A stretch of DNA of 64,000 nt. It comes from Sabethes cyaneus (taxonomy: Eukaryota; Arthropoda; Insecta; Diptera; Culicidae). The stretch covers positions 156,068,179 to 156,132,178 of the forward strand of contig NC_071353.1 of the NCBI RefSeq assembly GCF_943734655.1. The letters are read 5' to 3'. The translations under genes and the position numbers were made by a program. The first letter of the stretch is position 1. Every line of letters starts with the position of its first letter. Below, one piece after another: positions 9,541 to 20,530 of this stretch. The notes under the pieces were generated by a model that made no database searches, was not told the origin of the DNA, and saw only the letters and a list, made by a program, of their open reading frames with translations.

Positions 9541-12300
9541 GTAGTTGTCACGTCGGCCTTGCCGTGCCGGCACGGCACTTTGCATTCAACCGGCCCCTGG
9601 GCCGGGAGAAGCGCGTACGATGACCGAGCAGAAAAAACACAAACTCCAAATCAAATTAGACCCCATTGAGGTTAGGTCCGTCCGTCTGGTGGCGGTTGTT
9701 CCCCGCGATACGGGTGCTGTCGAACCCGAACCCGAACTCCCCCCGGGCGCGAGGGAAAAGGGGACTTTTGTTGACCGACTCTTGATGGGCGCGCGTGGCG
9801 TGATTCCATTATTTTTCTCCCGTCCGCGCCCGGGCCGTTCGTCCATGGTCAGGTTGTGGAATGATGATAGGTTTCGTTTACTGTCTGTTGTTCCGCTGTG
9901 GTATGGTTTGGGATGATGAATGACCTTCGCCGGCCGTCATCGGCTGGCCATGGTCCCAATTGAAATGATCTTTGACCAAAAATAGACGCGATGCAATCGT
10001 CTGTTAATCGATGCCGCCAAACGTCGCCGATCCGGCTGTCAAGTATCGAGAGATTGTAGAAATCGTTTCTTGACTGAAGACTATTCTAGCTTGAAAGGAA
10101 AGTACCTTTCGTGTGAAGCACAACTAGGTTTTTCACTTAAAGCTTTCCACTTAATCGTGCCGCTCCTCCATTCTGTTGTGATTTGGTAGCACAAAGACTG
10201 AAACAGACTGTTTATCTTTAGATTTTTTGGTTAGGTTTTCAAACTGTGCAAATGGCAACGTTGTCAGCGCTTGACAGCTGCGGAAATTCATCGTTACTGA
10301 AATACAAACAACCGCTTAGTTAGTTAAAGCACACTCTAGCATGATAGCTGGTCTGTTAATGATCTGTGTCCTCCCCGCCTGAAGGCGGGACAAACCGAAT
10401 GGACGGACGGACGGACGGACGGACACGGCCAGTTGCGAGTGAATAAGTGGTCATTATCGCGCTTACGCCAGAAAGATGGACTGCCCAGCAGAGCGGCCGG
10501 CGGAATGGAAGCCGGATGCTGCCAGCATCGAAATTATGATGACCGCCTCCTCCTCCGTTAAGTGCGCCGCCGCCGTGGGACCTTACGCAACGCTGCGCTC
10601 GCTGCTGAGTGGCATCCGCACCGCACAGCAGGCGGCGCAAATGATGACCATCAAAGTTATGATCAATGACGGTCAGGCCGTGTTGCTAATGTTGCCAAAT
10701 ATTTGCCAATTTTGTGAGTTCCTTGTCCATTGTTGTTTGTTTACTTTGCGGAATGACATTGACTACGTTTCAGCCCTTGGCTGAAGCGAAATCCTCGAGA
10801 GAAATCAAACCTTTTCCTTCGGTAATTCAACGGTCATTAATTTAATCAATACGTGCCCATTGGCACTTTCTATTGTTTGCAGTAATTGATACCGATCCAA
10901 TTACCAGCGGATGGATGAGCCAATCGTCATTAGCTAAGTGTAATTGCAGTATCAATCTCGCACCGAGACTGAAGTTCACATCGCGATTTGGGCTCCCACA
11001 CCAAGGTGGTGCGATGCCAATCCGACAATTGAACCGTTCACCCACGCGCACCCATGGTTAAGCATGACCCCCACGTCCGTCGCGTCGCCGCCGTCGGCGG
11101 CCGGCCGTGGCGTCATCGCCGCTCATTGTAGTCAATTTAGACGAAATTTTCGCGCTTCTCTTCGTCTCGCACACGGCTCACTTCGATTTCTTCGATATTG
11201 CAATGCAATTACAGTAGGCGATTGTGCAACATTTTCCCACCGAACGTCACGTGCGGTAATTGGCGGTGTCTTCATTACCGTCATCGCGCCCACCACCAAA
11301 GCGGTTCGAAAGAAAACGAAAAACACGACTTAAGTGAAAAGATAAGTGATAGTGAAATATGGCTGGCGACGAACCCCGTGGGATAATCGCAACGAGTTTT
11401 CCCAAACCAACCGCTGCGCGGTTCAAAACAAACAACTGCTGGCAGCAAGACGCATACGGGCCTGGCCTGAGATAAACATAGAAAATGAACCCTAATTAGA
11501 AATTTAAATTCTTACCAAAGCCCTCCCCCTGGATGGGCTTAGCCCATCCGCCCTGCTGCTTGTTCTGCTGAACCCAAACGACAATACGTAACAAAGAAAC
11601 AAAGAAAGAAAAAATGGTGGTTGTTGAATCAAAACAAAAACCCAGTGTTCCGATGGCCCCACTTCCCACAGTCGTCGTCGTCGTCGCCGCTTTCGCAGAA
11701 GGGTTTCCATCGTAAATTTCACCACAAAGCAAAACTTGCACTTTCTTCGGTGCGGGAGCGGCCTCTGAACCCGAACGAAACGGGCAAACGGGGTTCCCTG
11801 GTAGCGCTGGCTGCACTGCAGAGAAAGTGCAAATCGCCACGATGACGAAATTATAGAGGTTATGATGCTCTTGGTGCGGTGGTGTTGCTGGTGCTGATGT
11901 TCGGCTCCGGGTAAATGTAGAAAAGCGTCGTCGTCGTAACTGAAACCCTCCGTGGGAGTTGAACTTGAACAATGTGTCTACCTTTCGGTGCCGGGATTTC
12001 GGAGGACACCAAAACGGTGTGTGCGCGAGGGGCTGTTCGGAAACTGTTACGAAATATAGCAGCCCGTACGGGCTGCTTTGCGTAGGAGGAGGAAATCCAA
12101 ACAGAGAAAAGCTGTTTTCTCAACCGCGAATGCGGTTGATTCTATTCTACACTTTCAATTTTTTTCGAAAGAAAAGAACTGGTAGCCTCTGCTATTGCTG
12201 CTCTACTTTTGTTGAGTACTTTTCCCACTGCGTCAATTATTTTGAACCAGTGCTGGAAAAAATGGACAGCCCTGAATGAAGACGAACATGAAACCTATTC
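9541..12300. other. Low-repeat, GC-balanced block; possible regulatory or untranslated DNA
   Basis: This block lacks the satellites and foldbacks that fill the rest and has higher GC content. It contains a (GGAC)n run at 10401-10425 and a GTC/GTT-rich run near 11675. Unrecognised ATG ORFs occur at 9620-9916 (98 aa) and 10476-10784 (102 aa, fair Kozak context, GTGAGT donor-like site at about 10710). Neither shows a domain, and both overlap antisense ORFs of similar length, so I do not call them genes. Within a long intron this is the most likely place for conserved enhancers. Confidence 0.5.
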
Positions 12301-12900
12301 AACGCATAAAGTTTTGCCTTTGGTAGTATTTTTTTTATCTGTCAGCCCATCGGCATGACTACTGAACTGCTGACAATGTTTGTCTATTTTTAGTTTTCTA
12401 CCCTTCAAAACAATTCACTCATGAATTGCAGTGCTGCAGTGATTGTTCGACTAACCTGTCAGTCAATTCGCTCGAATCGTTGGTTTCAGGTTGCCAATGC
12501 TGAGTCCATTTCATCTGTACTAGAAACAGCGAATGAGGAAGTATATTGCATCAATTCAGGCGTATTACATAAATTGAATATGAGATTTCTAAGCACTGTT
12601 TTGAACTATCGTTTTATACCCCGTTTATTTCTTGAGTTTCTTTACGCTTACCTATCACTTATTGAGGAAGTGACAGGTTGGAAGCTGGAGCAATAGACAG
12701 GTGCCAATCAGGGATCACTTGATTTTTAAACCTACTTATCCTGATCCCTAGGCTCTAATAGGTTATGGGTTATAGGTTTATTGAGAAACTACAGTATGCG
12801 GTTGGTCGCCACCATTTCAGCTTATTTCTGGCCTTATGAAAATGAATATTTTTGGTAGAATTATCTTGTATGAAACCAGGATTTCGAAGGTGATAACTGC
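12301..12900. other. No feature recognised
   Basis: AT-rich sequence. The 91-aa ORF at 12421-12696 starts with ATG, but it has no recognisable domain and is within chance expectation. Confidence 0.45.
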
Positions 12901-13790
12901 TCGGACAATTTTTACACAATTCTTATATCTCTGACACGTTTTACCTCATTTTTATTCTGCTTGTTTTCGTGTTCTTTTCCGTTTTTCCACTTTTTGTTTC
13001 ATTTTCGCATCTTTTCTGTACCGTTTCCTTTTATTTTTCCTTTTTATCTTTTGTTTTGCTTTTTTCTGTCCCATGCTCTGCTCGTTTTTTATTGTTTTCC
13101 TGTCTTTTCTGTCCACTTTTCCTCTTTTCTGTTTTTTCCCTTTCTGTCGCATTTATTCTGATTTTAGCTTCCTTTTTCCCTATTCCTCTCCATTTTACAT
13201 TTTTTTATCTCCCATTTTAGTCCTTCAGTTTTTTATTTTCTTCTTTTTCAGTATCGTTTTCCCGTTTTTTGTCCCGTCTTTCTTCCTTTAAGTCCCATTT
13301 GATCTCTTTTTTCCCGTTTTTCCTGTTTCCGCTATAGGTTTTCTCTTTGCCCTGTTGGGTTTCTTGTCTGTTTTTCCCTTTTTTCTGATTGTTCTGTTGT
13401 TTCCTCCTTTTTTCTCATTTCCCATACCCGTTTTCCCTCTTTTCCTGAGTTTGTCCTGATCATTGTTTTTTTACGTTTTTTGACTTTTACTTCCGTTTTT
13501 CTTCATACTCAAGCTGGGGTTTTACATTTTCTGTACCGTTTTGGACATTTTTCTTTTCCAGTTAGTCCCGTTTCCCGCTTGGTTTTCTGTTCTTCTGATC
13601 GCTTTCCGCTGTTGCTTCTTTCCAGTTCCCCTTTTTCATTTCCCTTCCAAATTCCAACTTTAGCTTATTTGTGTTCTAAGGCTCGATTTTCGTTTTTTCT
13701 TTTATTTGTCTGTCTTTTTTGCAGTCTTGTTTTTCTCGTTTTCTGCTTGTTTTTATTTTATTTTTTTCTTTCATTCTAAATTTAGTTTCA
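12901..13790 (+). repeat. Pyrimidine-rich tract, TTTTCCGTTTT type
   Basis: C/T-rich on the + strand with words like TTTTCTGTCCCGTTTT. It is paralogous to 17381-18200: CTGTCGCATTTATTCTGATT at about 13144 matches CTGTCGCATCTATTCTGATT at about 17570, and TTCCAAATTCCAACTTTA matches TTTCAAATTCCAACTTTA further on. The ORFs are artefacts. Confidence 0.85.
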
Positions 13791-14094
13791 AGTTACATGA
13801 ACAAATAGACTATTCGCTAAAAGCTATTCTTTAATTATAAATATTAATTTAAATGAAGCGGACTCTAGCAACAACAAGTATTGGATAATATTCCTTCCTT
13901 TTCCCATGTAGTACAGCCTTTTGGTCGTGGCCGGCGTCATTGGTCAATCTTCAAAGTATTGAATCAGTAGAAGTTGCACAATGAGAATGTCATGCTACTC
14001 CCAAGCACCATTGAGTTGGTTCTTGGTGCAATCTTACTGTTTCAGTCAATCACGGAGTGCAACTACGGGCAGTCTACCTAACCTAACCTAACCT
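13791..14094. repeat. Non-tract island ending in short (CCTAA)n
   Basis: About 300 bp of mixed sequence separates two pyrimidine tracts. It ends with CCTAACCTAACCTAACC at about 14078-14094, the complement of the common insect telomeric unit TTAGG. It is too short to be a telomere relic. It may be the end of a dispersed element. Confidence 0.5.
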
Positions 14095-15605
14095 TTTTCT
14101 GTTTTCGGTTTTTCTCGATTTCTTTATCGTTTTTCCCCCTTGTATCTCTTGCTTGTCTGCTCTTACCTTCCGTTTTTTTCCGTCTTTTTGATTCGTTTCT
14201 CTTCTTGTTTGCATTCTTTATAGTTCTTTTCTGTGCCATTCATGACTGTCCGGTGTTTCGTTTTTCCCATGCTGCATTTTTCTGCTTTTGTTTTGTCTTG
14301 TATTTTATTCTTTTTCCCGGCATTTTTTCCTTTTCTCTAATTTTTTTTCTGTTTCCTTCCGTTTTCTGTAATTTCCTGTCCCGTTTTCTGTTTGCTGTTC
14401 GTTCCCTCGTTTACCTTGCTTTCTTCCATTTTTTCACTTTTTCTTCTCTTTTGTTGTTTTCTCAGTTATCAGTTTTATCAGTTTGCTTTTCTATTACTGT
14501 TGTCTGTTTTGCCAACTTTAGTGTCGTCTTTTTTGCTCCGTTTTCCCTTATTTTTAATCACATCTTTCCTCTTTTTCAGTTTTTTTTTGTTATTTAGTAT
14601 TCCTTTTTCCGTCATTTTCTGGCCTGTTTTAACCCCTTTTCACATCTCGTTATTCGCCTCCGTCTGTTTCGTTTTTCGTCTTTTCACGACCCGTTTTTTC
14701 TCCCGCTCGGTCCCGCTGTCTTTTTCCGCGCTCGTTTTAACTCTTTTCTGTGCCATTTTTCACTAGTACCGATTTTCCCATTTATGCTTTTTTCTCTCGT
14801 TTTTCATCTTATTTCCGCCTCTTTTTATCATTTCCAAGTTGATTTTTTTCTATTAATGCACTTTTTTGGTATTTTTTAGTTTCGGTTATCCTTTTTTAGT
14901 TTCGATTTTTCATCTTTATTAGTTTTGTGGTCCATTTCGAATATGTTTTCTGTTGATTTTTTTTCTATTCTCGTTTTTTTTCTGTTTGGTTTTCTCCTCT
15001 TTTCCAGTCTCGTTTTCTCACTTTTTCTCGCTTACTCCGTTTTCTCTATCATTCTATCATTCTCTATCACTTTTCTCTGTCGTTTTTCACCTTATTTTCT
15101 GTCCAAATATTTTTTCTGTTCAAATGGATTTTCGTTTTTTTCTGTCCAGTCTTTCCTTTCATGTTTCGTTTTGCTTACATTTCTCACCATTTTGCCTCAT
15201 TTCAATCATTTTTTCCGTTCTTCCTTCTTTTCTATTAAGGTTTTCCCCATTTTCGTTTTACTCTCTCTGTTTTGTTATTTTTCTGAAGTTTTTTTTCTTT
15301 TTTCAATACCATTTTTCTTCCTCTTGCTAATTTTTTGTCATTTAGTTGTCTCGTTTTTCGACTTTTCTTCGTTTTTCCATTCTGTTTTTTTTTCTACTTC
15401 AATTTAACTCCTTTTCTCACACGCTTGTTTTCTTTCTTTGCTTCCGTCTGTTTTCTTTTGCTTTCAATTTGTCGCTGTTTTTGCCTTTTTTGCTTTTCAT
15501 TCCGTTTTGCGTTTTCGTCTGTTCCGTTCCTAAATTCTTATCATGTTCTCCATTTTGTCAGGCTCTGTTTTTCTGTTCCGATTCCTTTTGTCTCCCTCTC
15601 ATAAT
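14095..15605 (+). repeat. Pyrimidine-rich tract, TTTTCCGTTTT type
   Basis: It continues the composition of 12901-13790. Paralogous landmarks with 18700-18960 are CTTTTCTGTGCCATTTTTCA (about 14742; partner CTTTTCTGTACCATTTTTCA) and GCACTTTTTTGGTATTTTTT (about 14858). Several Phe-rich ORFs of up to 160 aa are composition artefacts. Confidence 0.85.
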
Positions 15606-15740
15606 TATTATTTATCATTAAATTTGATTTACATATTTAGCATTGACTAAAGTTTTTGGAGCGCCTTAGTAGAATACGAAACCTGGAATTAAATAAAAAG
15701 AAAACTTATCCAATTTAATTCTACTATGTACATTTATTCT

Positions 15741-16015
15741 TGACAGACACGTATTTCGCCTCCACTCAAAATATTCTGCACATAACTAATAGTAAATTTC
15801 CATATGAAATTCCACGATTATCATGTGCCGCATATAAACACATTCCTGCCAGAAATACACAAAAAAATTATACGCATATGAAAAGTATGAGCAAATTTTT
15901 ATGTTTGGCACATAAAGATCATTTACTGTGCACATTGCAAAAATCTATATGTGGGACACATAGAAACTACACGAAAAGTTTTCTCAGTGGACGACTTTCA
16001 GGCTTCTTCAGTGTC
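15741..16015 (-). ncRNA. Hammerhead ribozyme-like copy 2, split by a MITE
   Basis: On the minus strand the 5' half reads GACA, CTGAAGA, GCCTG and AAAGTCGT (16015 down to about 15990). The 3' half reads GGC, GAAA, TACGTGTC, TGTC (about 15760 down to 15741). Together they match copy 1 at 20486-20530, but 227 bp of MITE lie between the halves inside stem II, so the fold is broken. The downstream AATAAATGTACATAGTAGAA is shared with copy 1. Confidence 0.65.
15763..15989. mobile_element. 227-bp MITE with CACTSARAAA ends
   Basis: The left end is CACTCAAAATATTC and the right end, in reverse complement, is CACTGAGAAAACTTTTCGTG. It sits inside the split hammerhead copy, whose intact counterpart at 20486 supplies the approximate empty site. 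A second partial copy of the right end lies at about 48431-48496 (GTGGGACACATA...TTTCTCAGTG). The target duplication is not resolved. Confidence 0.65.
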
Positions 16016-16066
16016 TATTTTCGAACTAATTTAGCATATTTAGCATTTTTGAAAGTTATAACACAT

Positions 16067-16680
16067 CCGGAGTGATTCGCGATTGAGGCTCAACTGGTAA
16101 ATTGTAAACAAATCGTTTTATCACACCATCAGCCTTAAAAAGACTGATAATATCCTTGGCAAGAATCCTTTCTTCAGTTTTAATCGTTAGAATTATTTAA
16201 AACAAGTCTTTAGTAATGGGCGATAGAAGTTAATCAAAACAAAAGACAGCTTGCAGTTTAGCCCCTCGCATTGTTATGAAGTGACAGGCTTATTTGCAAA
16301 TCGTTTTGTAAACAGGCGATAGTAAAGAGCGAAACTGCGTTGTTTGCAAAACACAGGCGCATTGTAAACAGGCGAAACTAAATAAAAAAATCAAAACAAG
16401 GCGAAACAGGGCTGGGCGAATCTCATTGTCAAAATGCTCTGAGGCTCATTCCAAGGGGTTCAACTATAAAACTTAGATTTTGAGCTTGAATGCACAAATT
16501 TTATGCAGTATTGTTGTGAAATTATAAGATTGATTTATTCTACACCAATTTATGTCTTTAAACTTGATTTTTGTAACTTTTATTTAAATTATGACTTGAA
16601 AATGTACTGGCAAATTATCACAGTGATATTACTCATTGTTTACACTTTGCTAGTCGCGCCCTTATCGCGAATCACTCCGG
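16067..16680. mobile_element. 614-bp element with CCGGAGTGATTCGCGAT inverted ends
   Basis: CCGGAGTGATTCGCGATTGA at the left pairs with the right end, whose reverse complement starts CCGGAGTGATTCGCGATAAG. Similarity continues at lower identity for about 45 bp to GTAAACAA on both sides. The interior has no credible ORF. It abuts the transposase remnant on its right, and the transposase reading frame stops at this junction. Confidence 0.6.
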
Positions 16681-16684
16681 ACTT

Positions 16685-17062
16685 ATACTTGCCTGGCATA
16701 TCGCCACATCCAGTTGCACCGTAAAATTTTTGACCGGGAAGTTGCTTGAAATCCATTTTCACGTAGGTTTCATCGTCCATTAAAATACATCCGTAGAATT
16801 TCGTCAAAATTTGCTCGTACTTGCTACCAAATTCTGCTTCAAGTACCAATTCGGATGCTTACTAAAACTGTAAGGTGTATAACCTTCTCGAGCGAAGATA
16901 TTCCGCGTGGTTTGATTGTCGGATGGAGATACCAGGATTGGACTTAACGCATCGCAATATCTTTCCCCTCAGGTTTCGGTCCCTAGTTCCGGTTTTCTTT
17001 AAAGTTCGGTACTGCCTTTCCACACCTAGGTTCTCCTTGAAACCCTTTAGAACATTACACAC
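16685..17062 (-). pseudogene. Tc1/mariner-superfamily transposase remnant
   Basis: Two minus-strand frames together resemble a Tc1/mariner (IS630-type) transposase. The upstream frame (17062-16862) has a helix-turn-helix-like region with CVKSNPGISIRQ. The downstream frame (16849-16685) has CILMDDETYVKMDFKQLPGQ, the conserved segment around a catalytic aspartate. The frames are out of phase and a stop separates them. The region between the DNA-binding and catalytic parts is mostly missing, and the C-terminal half is absent where the 614-bp element begins. It is non-functional. Family membership rests on motif recognition. Confidence 0.75.
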
Positions 17063-17368
17063 TGTGTCTGTTGAGGAAGAATAAATAAATGGTCAGTACT
17101 ATACCATATTATAGCCGTCCCTGGCGAGGATTCATTTGTTCCTCTGACCAGTACACTTAAAACTATAGGAGGGACTTTTGCACTGTCAAGAGGCTTCAGT
17201 GGCAAAATATAGAATTCAGCAAGAAGGAAAGGTAAATGGCGGGCCTGAGAATAAACCCATGCTAAAGTCACTTGATATCGAATGGCTTGATTCTACTAAG
17301 ATTCGAACTCACGACCACTCGCTGGTCAAAGCAGACTCGATAACCTTGCGGCTACGGAGCCCCCCAGT
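17063..17368 (-). mobile_element. tRNA-derived SINE, family 2
   Basis: The 5' end on the minus strand is GGGGGGCTCCGTAGCCGCAA near 17366. It is followed by a B-box-like GAGTTCGAATCTTA (17300-17313) and a conserved body (GTGACTTTAGCATGGGTTTA). The same body occurs at 59131-59450 (+) and as a fragment at 61920-62010 (-). The 3' end is approximate. Confidence 0.8.
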
Positions 17369-17380
17369 TTGCCTCTTATC

Positions 17381-19349
17381 TCTGGGAACAGTTTTTCTTA
17401 CTTTCAGTCCCGTTTTGCTTATGTTTTAAACTCATTTTTTTATAATTTCCCGTCTTTGCTCTCGCCTTTTCCCTGCTTTTTTCATTTCTAGCTTACGTCG
17501 TTTTATCTTTTATTTCATTACTTTTCCTTCTTCTTTTTCGTCTGTTCCGTTGTCCCTCTTTTTTCCTCTTCTGTCGCATCTATTCTGATTTTAACTTCCT
17601 TTGCTCCCTTTCCTCTCCGTTTTTCCATTTTTATCTCCGTATTACGTCTGTTTTAGTCCTTTAGGAAAATTCTTCTTTTCCTCTTTAGCACCGTTTTCCT
17701 GTTTTTTTTCCCATTTTTCTTCTTTTAAGTCGCGTTTGACCACTTTATCCCGTTTTTCTTATTTCCTCTATTCTCTTTTCTTTCACTTGCTCTGTATTCC
17801 CTTTCGTTTTCTTTATCGTTTTCCCTTTTTGCTGTCCATTCTTTCTTCCTTTTTTCCTATTTTCCTGTCTCGTTTTTGGCTGTTTTCTTAAGCACTGATT
17901 GGTTTTTTCTGTGTTTTGAAGTTTACTTCCCTTTTTCCTAATTTTCAAGCTGGGCTTTTCCATTTTCAGTCTTTCTGAGGTTTTTATTTTCCGTCCCGTT
18001 TCGACATTTTTCTTCACCTTTTGGGTCCCGTTTGCCGCTTGGTTTTCTACTTTTGCTTCTTTTCAGTCTCGTTTTTTCTTTTCCTTTCAAATTCCAACTT
18101 TATCTTATTTTTACCCTAATGCTCGTTTGTCGTTCTTTCTCTTACTTGTCTTTTTTCTTCAGTCTTGTTTTTTCTTATTTAGTTTTTTATTTTTTCCCTC
18201 ATTCTTCTTCTTTTTAGTCCAAGATAGATGGATTTTATGTCAGTTTTTATCCTTAGCTTATTATATTAGCTTTCGATGTCCTTTTCTGTACCATTACAGT
18301 GGACAGTAAACCAGAGTTTTTTTTCCAGGCCAGTTTTTATGCTTTTGTCTCTTGTTTTTTCTTCTTTATTTCTGGCATTTTTCCTCTTCTCTCAATTTTT
18401 ACTATTTCCTCTAATTTATTGTCCCGTCTTCGAGTTGCTGTTCTTGCCCTCGTTTTTCCTGCTTTTCTAACTTTTTCCACTTTTTCCTTTTTTGTCTCTT
18501 TTATTGTTTTTCATAGTTTTTTTCCACGTCTTTACCATTCCGTTTTTTCTCGTTTTTGTCCCGTACTTCCTCTTTTGGATTCGTTCTTTTTCTTTTTCTG
18601 TTGCTTCTTCTTCAGTTTGCTTTTCTATTATTTCCTGTTTTGCCATCTTTTGTCTCGTCTTTTCTGTCCCATTTTCCTTTATTTTTAATCCCATTTTTCC
18701 TCTTTTAGAGTTTTTGGTTTATTATTAAGTTGTTCCGTTTTTCGTTTTTGTTCTGTTTTCCGCTCTCGTTTTTATTCTTTTCTGTACCATTTTTCACCAG
18801 TTCTATGCCGATTTTCATTCTTTTTGCTGATTTTTTTCTCGTTTTTCATCTTATTTCCTCCTTTATTTTTTATTTTCAAGATGTTTTTATTTTTATTAAT
18901 GCACTTTTTTGGTGTTTTTAGTTTCGTTTATCCTTTTCTAGTCTCGTTTTTCATCCATTCATCCATTTCGTGGTCCATTTTGGATGTACTCTTTTTCTAT
19001 TTGGCTTTCTTCGCGTTTCCAGTTAAGTTTTTCTACTTTTCTCTGCTTGCTCCGTTTTTTCTTCTATCGTTTCCTCTATTGTTTTTCACCCTTCTTTTGA
19101 GCCACCTTCTATGCCCCTTTATGGAATTCTTTTTGCGTCTCTCTTTTTGGACCTCTTTATATGCCTTTTCCTGGGCCTCTTTCGGAGACTATTGCGGTAC
19201 CTTTCCGGTCCTCTTTAATTGGCTCCCTCTTTGGGCCTTTTCTATACCGCTTTATGTGCGTGTTTTTCTGGCATTCTTCCTGTGGCCCTCTTTTCTAGCC
19301 TTGGTCTTGGTGAGCCTCTATGCCATGCAATCTCAATCTTTTACACGAG
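17381..19349 (+). repeat. Pyrimidine-rich tract, paralogue of 12.9-15.6 kb
   Basis: The tract shares ordered landmarks with 12901-15605 at an offset of about 4.0-4.4 kb, so it is a diverged segmental duplicate. The last 230 bp (19116-19349) change to a CCTCTTTNTGGGC-like word repeat. The long Phe/Ser/Leu-rich ORF at 18824-19381 (185 aa) and its neighbours resemble membrane proteins only because of base composition. Confidence 0.82.
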
Positions 19350-19920
19350 TTTGGAGAACTTATACAACCTATTTCATTTGAGGAGGAAAAACACTTGTTA
19401 AGCAGTTATATCGCCTCTGTGCGCCTTGTTTCCAGCTTTGCGCAAATTGGTTTTTTAAAAACGCGCAAAAGCCTCTATTAAGCTACATTACAGCTTCAAA
19501 GCAGCTATCAGCAAGACCGAAGCTTGACTTAGATGTTTAAGAGCTGGAAAAAGGTTTATTTCTAAAACTAAACCATAGTTCAGCCACAAGTTGAATTAAT
19601 TCAGCTAAAAACGTTTGATAAGCCTGGAATTGTTACTTGGGTAGCTGCTTTCAAAGCTGCAGTGGAGCTTAATAAAGGCTTTTGAGAATTTTTAGATAAC
19701 CAATTTGCACAATGCTGTCAATTCTATTTTTAGAATGAGATATAGTTTTGCAATGCTTTTCAGTCGCTGAATCAACGTTCTATCAACCTTTATGCAGCCA
19801 AAAACTAATCAATTTTTAAATTTAAAAAAGAATTGAACGCGTCATATTTATTTTGCTATGGCGTTGTAGCCAATATTTTAAATTTCGAATAACTTGAATT
19901 CGTATATGCAAGCTAATTAA

Positions 19921-20010
19921 AATTGCATGTCGTCATCTGCCGGGAATTGAACCGCCATCTTCTGATCCATAAGCACTCATCGTATGATCTGCCCCATCTG
20001 CATCTCCAGT
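19921..20010 (-). repeat. tRNA-like (SINE head) segment in left arm
   Basis: On the minus strand the sequence reads GGGGCAGATCATACGATGAG, then AGAAGATGGCGGTTCAATTC and CCGG, a good tRNA B box (GGTTCAATTCC). The right arm repeats it as GATGGTGGTTCAATTCCCGA at about 20583. No complete cloverleaf is evident, so I do not call a tRNA gene. Confidence 0.55.
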
Positions 20011-20485
20011 AAGATATTTTATCTTTACACTCGAAGCAGTCGATAATGTCGATAACTGACATGTAGTTTTGCTGCCAGTCGCGGAATTGCGAAATTCTAC
20101 GATCTGACAGTATGTGTGCTGTGAACCGAATGAAAGCTTGGTATTAGCTTGTAAAGCCACTTTAACACCCTTAAACAGCTTTAAAGTAGTTTGAAAGCGG
20201 TTAGCCTAATGAAAGCCTCTACTGGTTTATAAAGCCACTTTAACACCTTTAAGCAACCGTAAAACGGTTCTATGTTTATGGCTGTTTATCAGCTTGTTTA
20301 TCAGTTTTGGAGGAAAGCTGGTTTGGAAAAACTTAAGGTAGCTTAAACATCGCTTGGTCAAACACCATTTGAGTGCTTACTTTATGCAGCTTGGATCGCC
20401 TTACACCAACTTGTAAACAGCAATTGCGCTTGCTGTTTTCGAGTTGGTTTCAGTGCGATTCAGTGTGTAAGATTTTTCGAAAACA

Positions 20486-20530
20486 GACACTGATGAAGCC
20501 TGCAAGTCGTAGGCGAAATACGTATCTGTC
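20486..20530 (+). ncRNA. Hammerhead ribozyme-like motif, copy 1 (most intact)
   Basis: The elements, in order, are: stem I strand GACA (20486-20489); core CTGATGA (20490-20496); one extra A; stem II GCCTGC-AAGTC-GTAGGC (20498-20514); core GAAA (20515-20518); TACGTATC with predicted cleavage after C20526; and closing strand TGTC (20527-20530), which pairs with GACA. This matches the type I hammerhead layout. Stem III is minimal and palindromic (ATACGTAT), as in ribozymes that fold as dimers. Hammerheads of this kind are known from Penelope-like retroelements and related non-autonomous elements. The extra A before stem II is a deviation. Confidence 0.65.

Noticed and set aside
9545..9916. 123-aa ORF in GC-rich DNA
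   Set aside because: The listed start is not ATG. The first ATG (9620) gives 98 aa with no domain and a similar-length antisense ORF; ordinary for GC-richer sequence.
10476..10784. 102-aa ORF with ATG and acceptable Kozak context
   Set aside because: No domain recognised and an antisense ORF of almost equal length; left as part of the low-copy block.
11496..11972. 158-aa minus-strand ORF
   Set aside because: It starts at TTG, not ATG, overlaps other ORFs in both directions, and contains a translated GTC-type microsatellite (TTTTT).
14077..14094. Telomeric TTAGG array
   Set aside because: Only about three CCTAA units; too short, and dipterans generally lack this telomere repeat.
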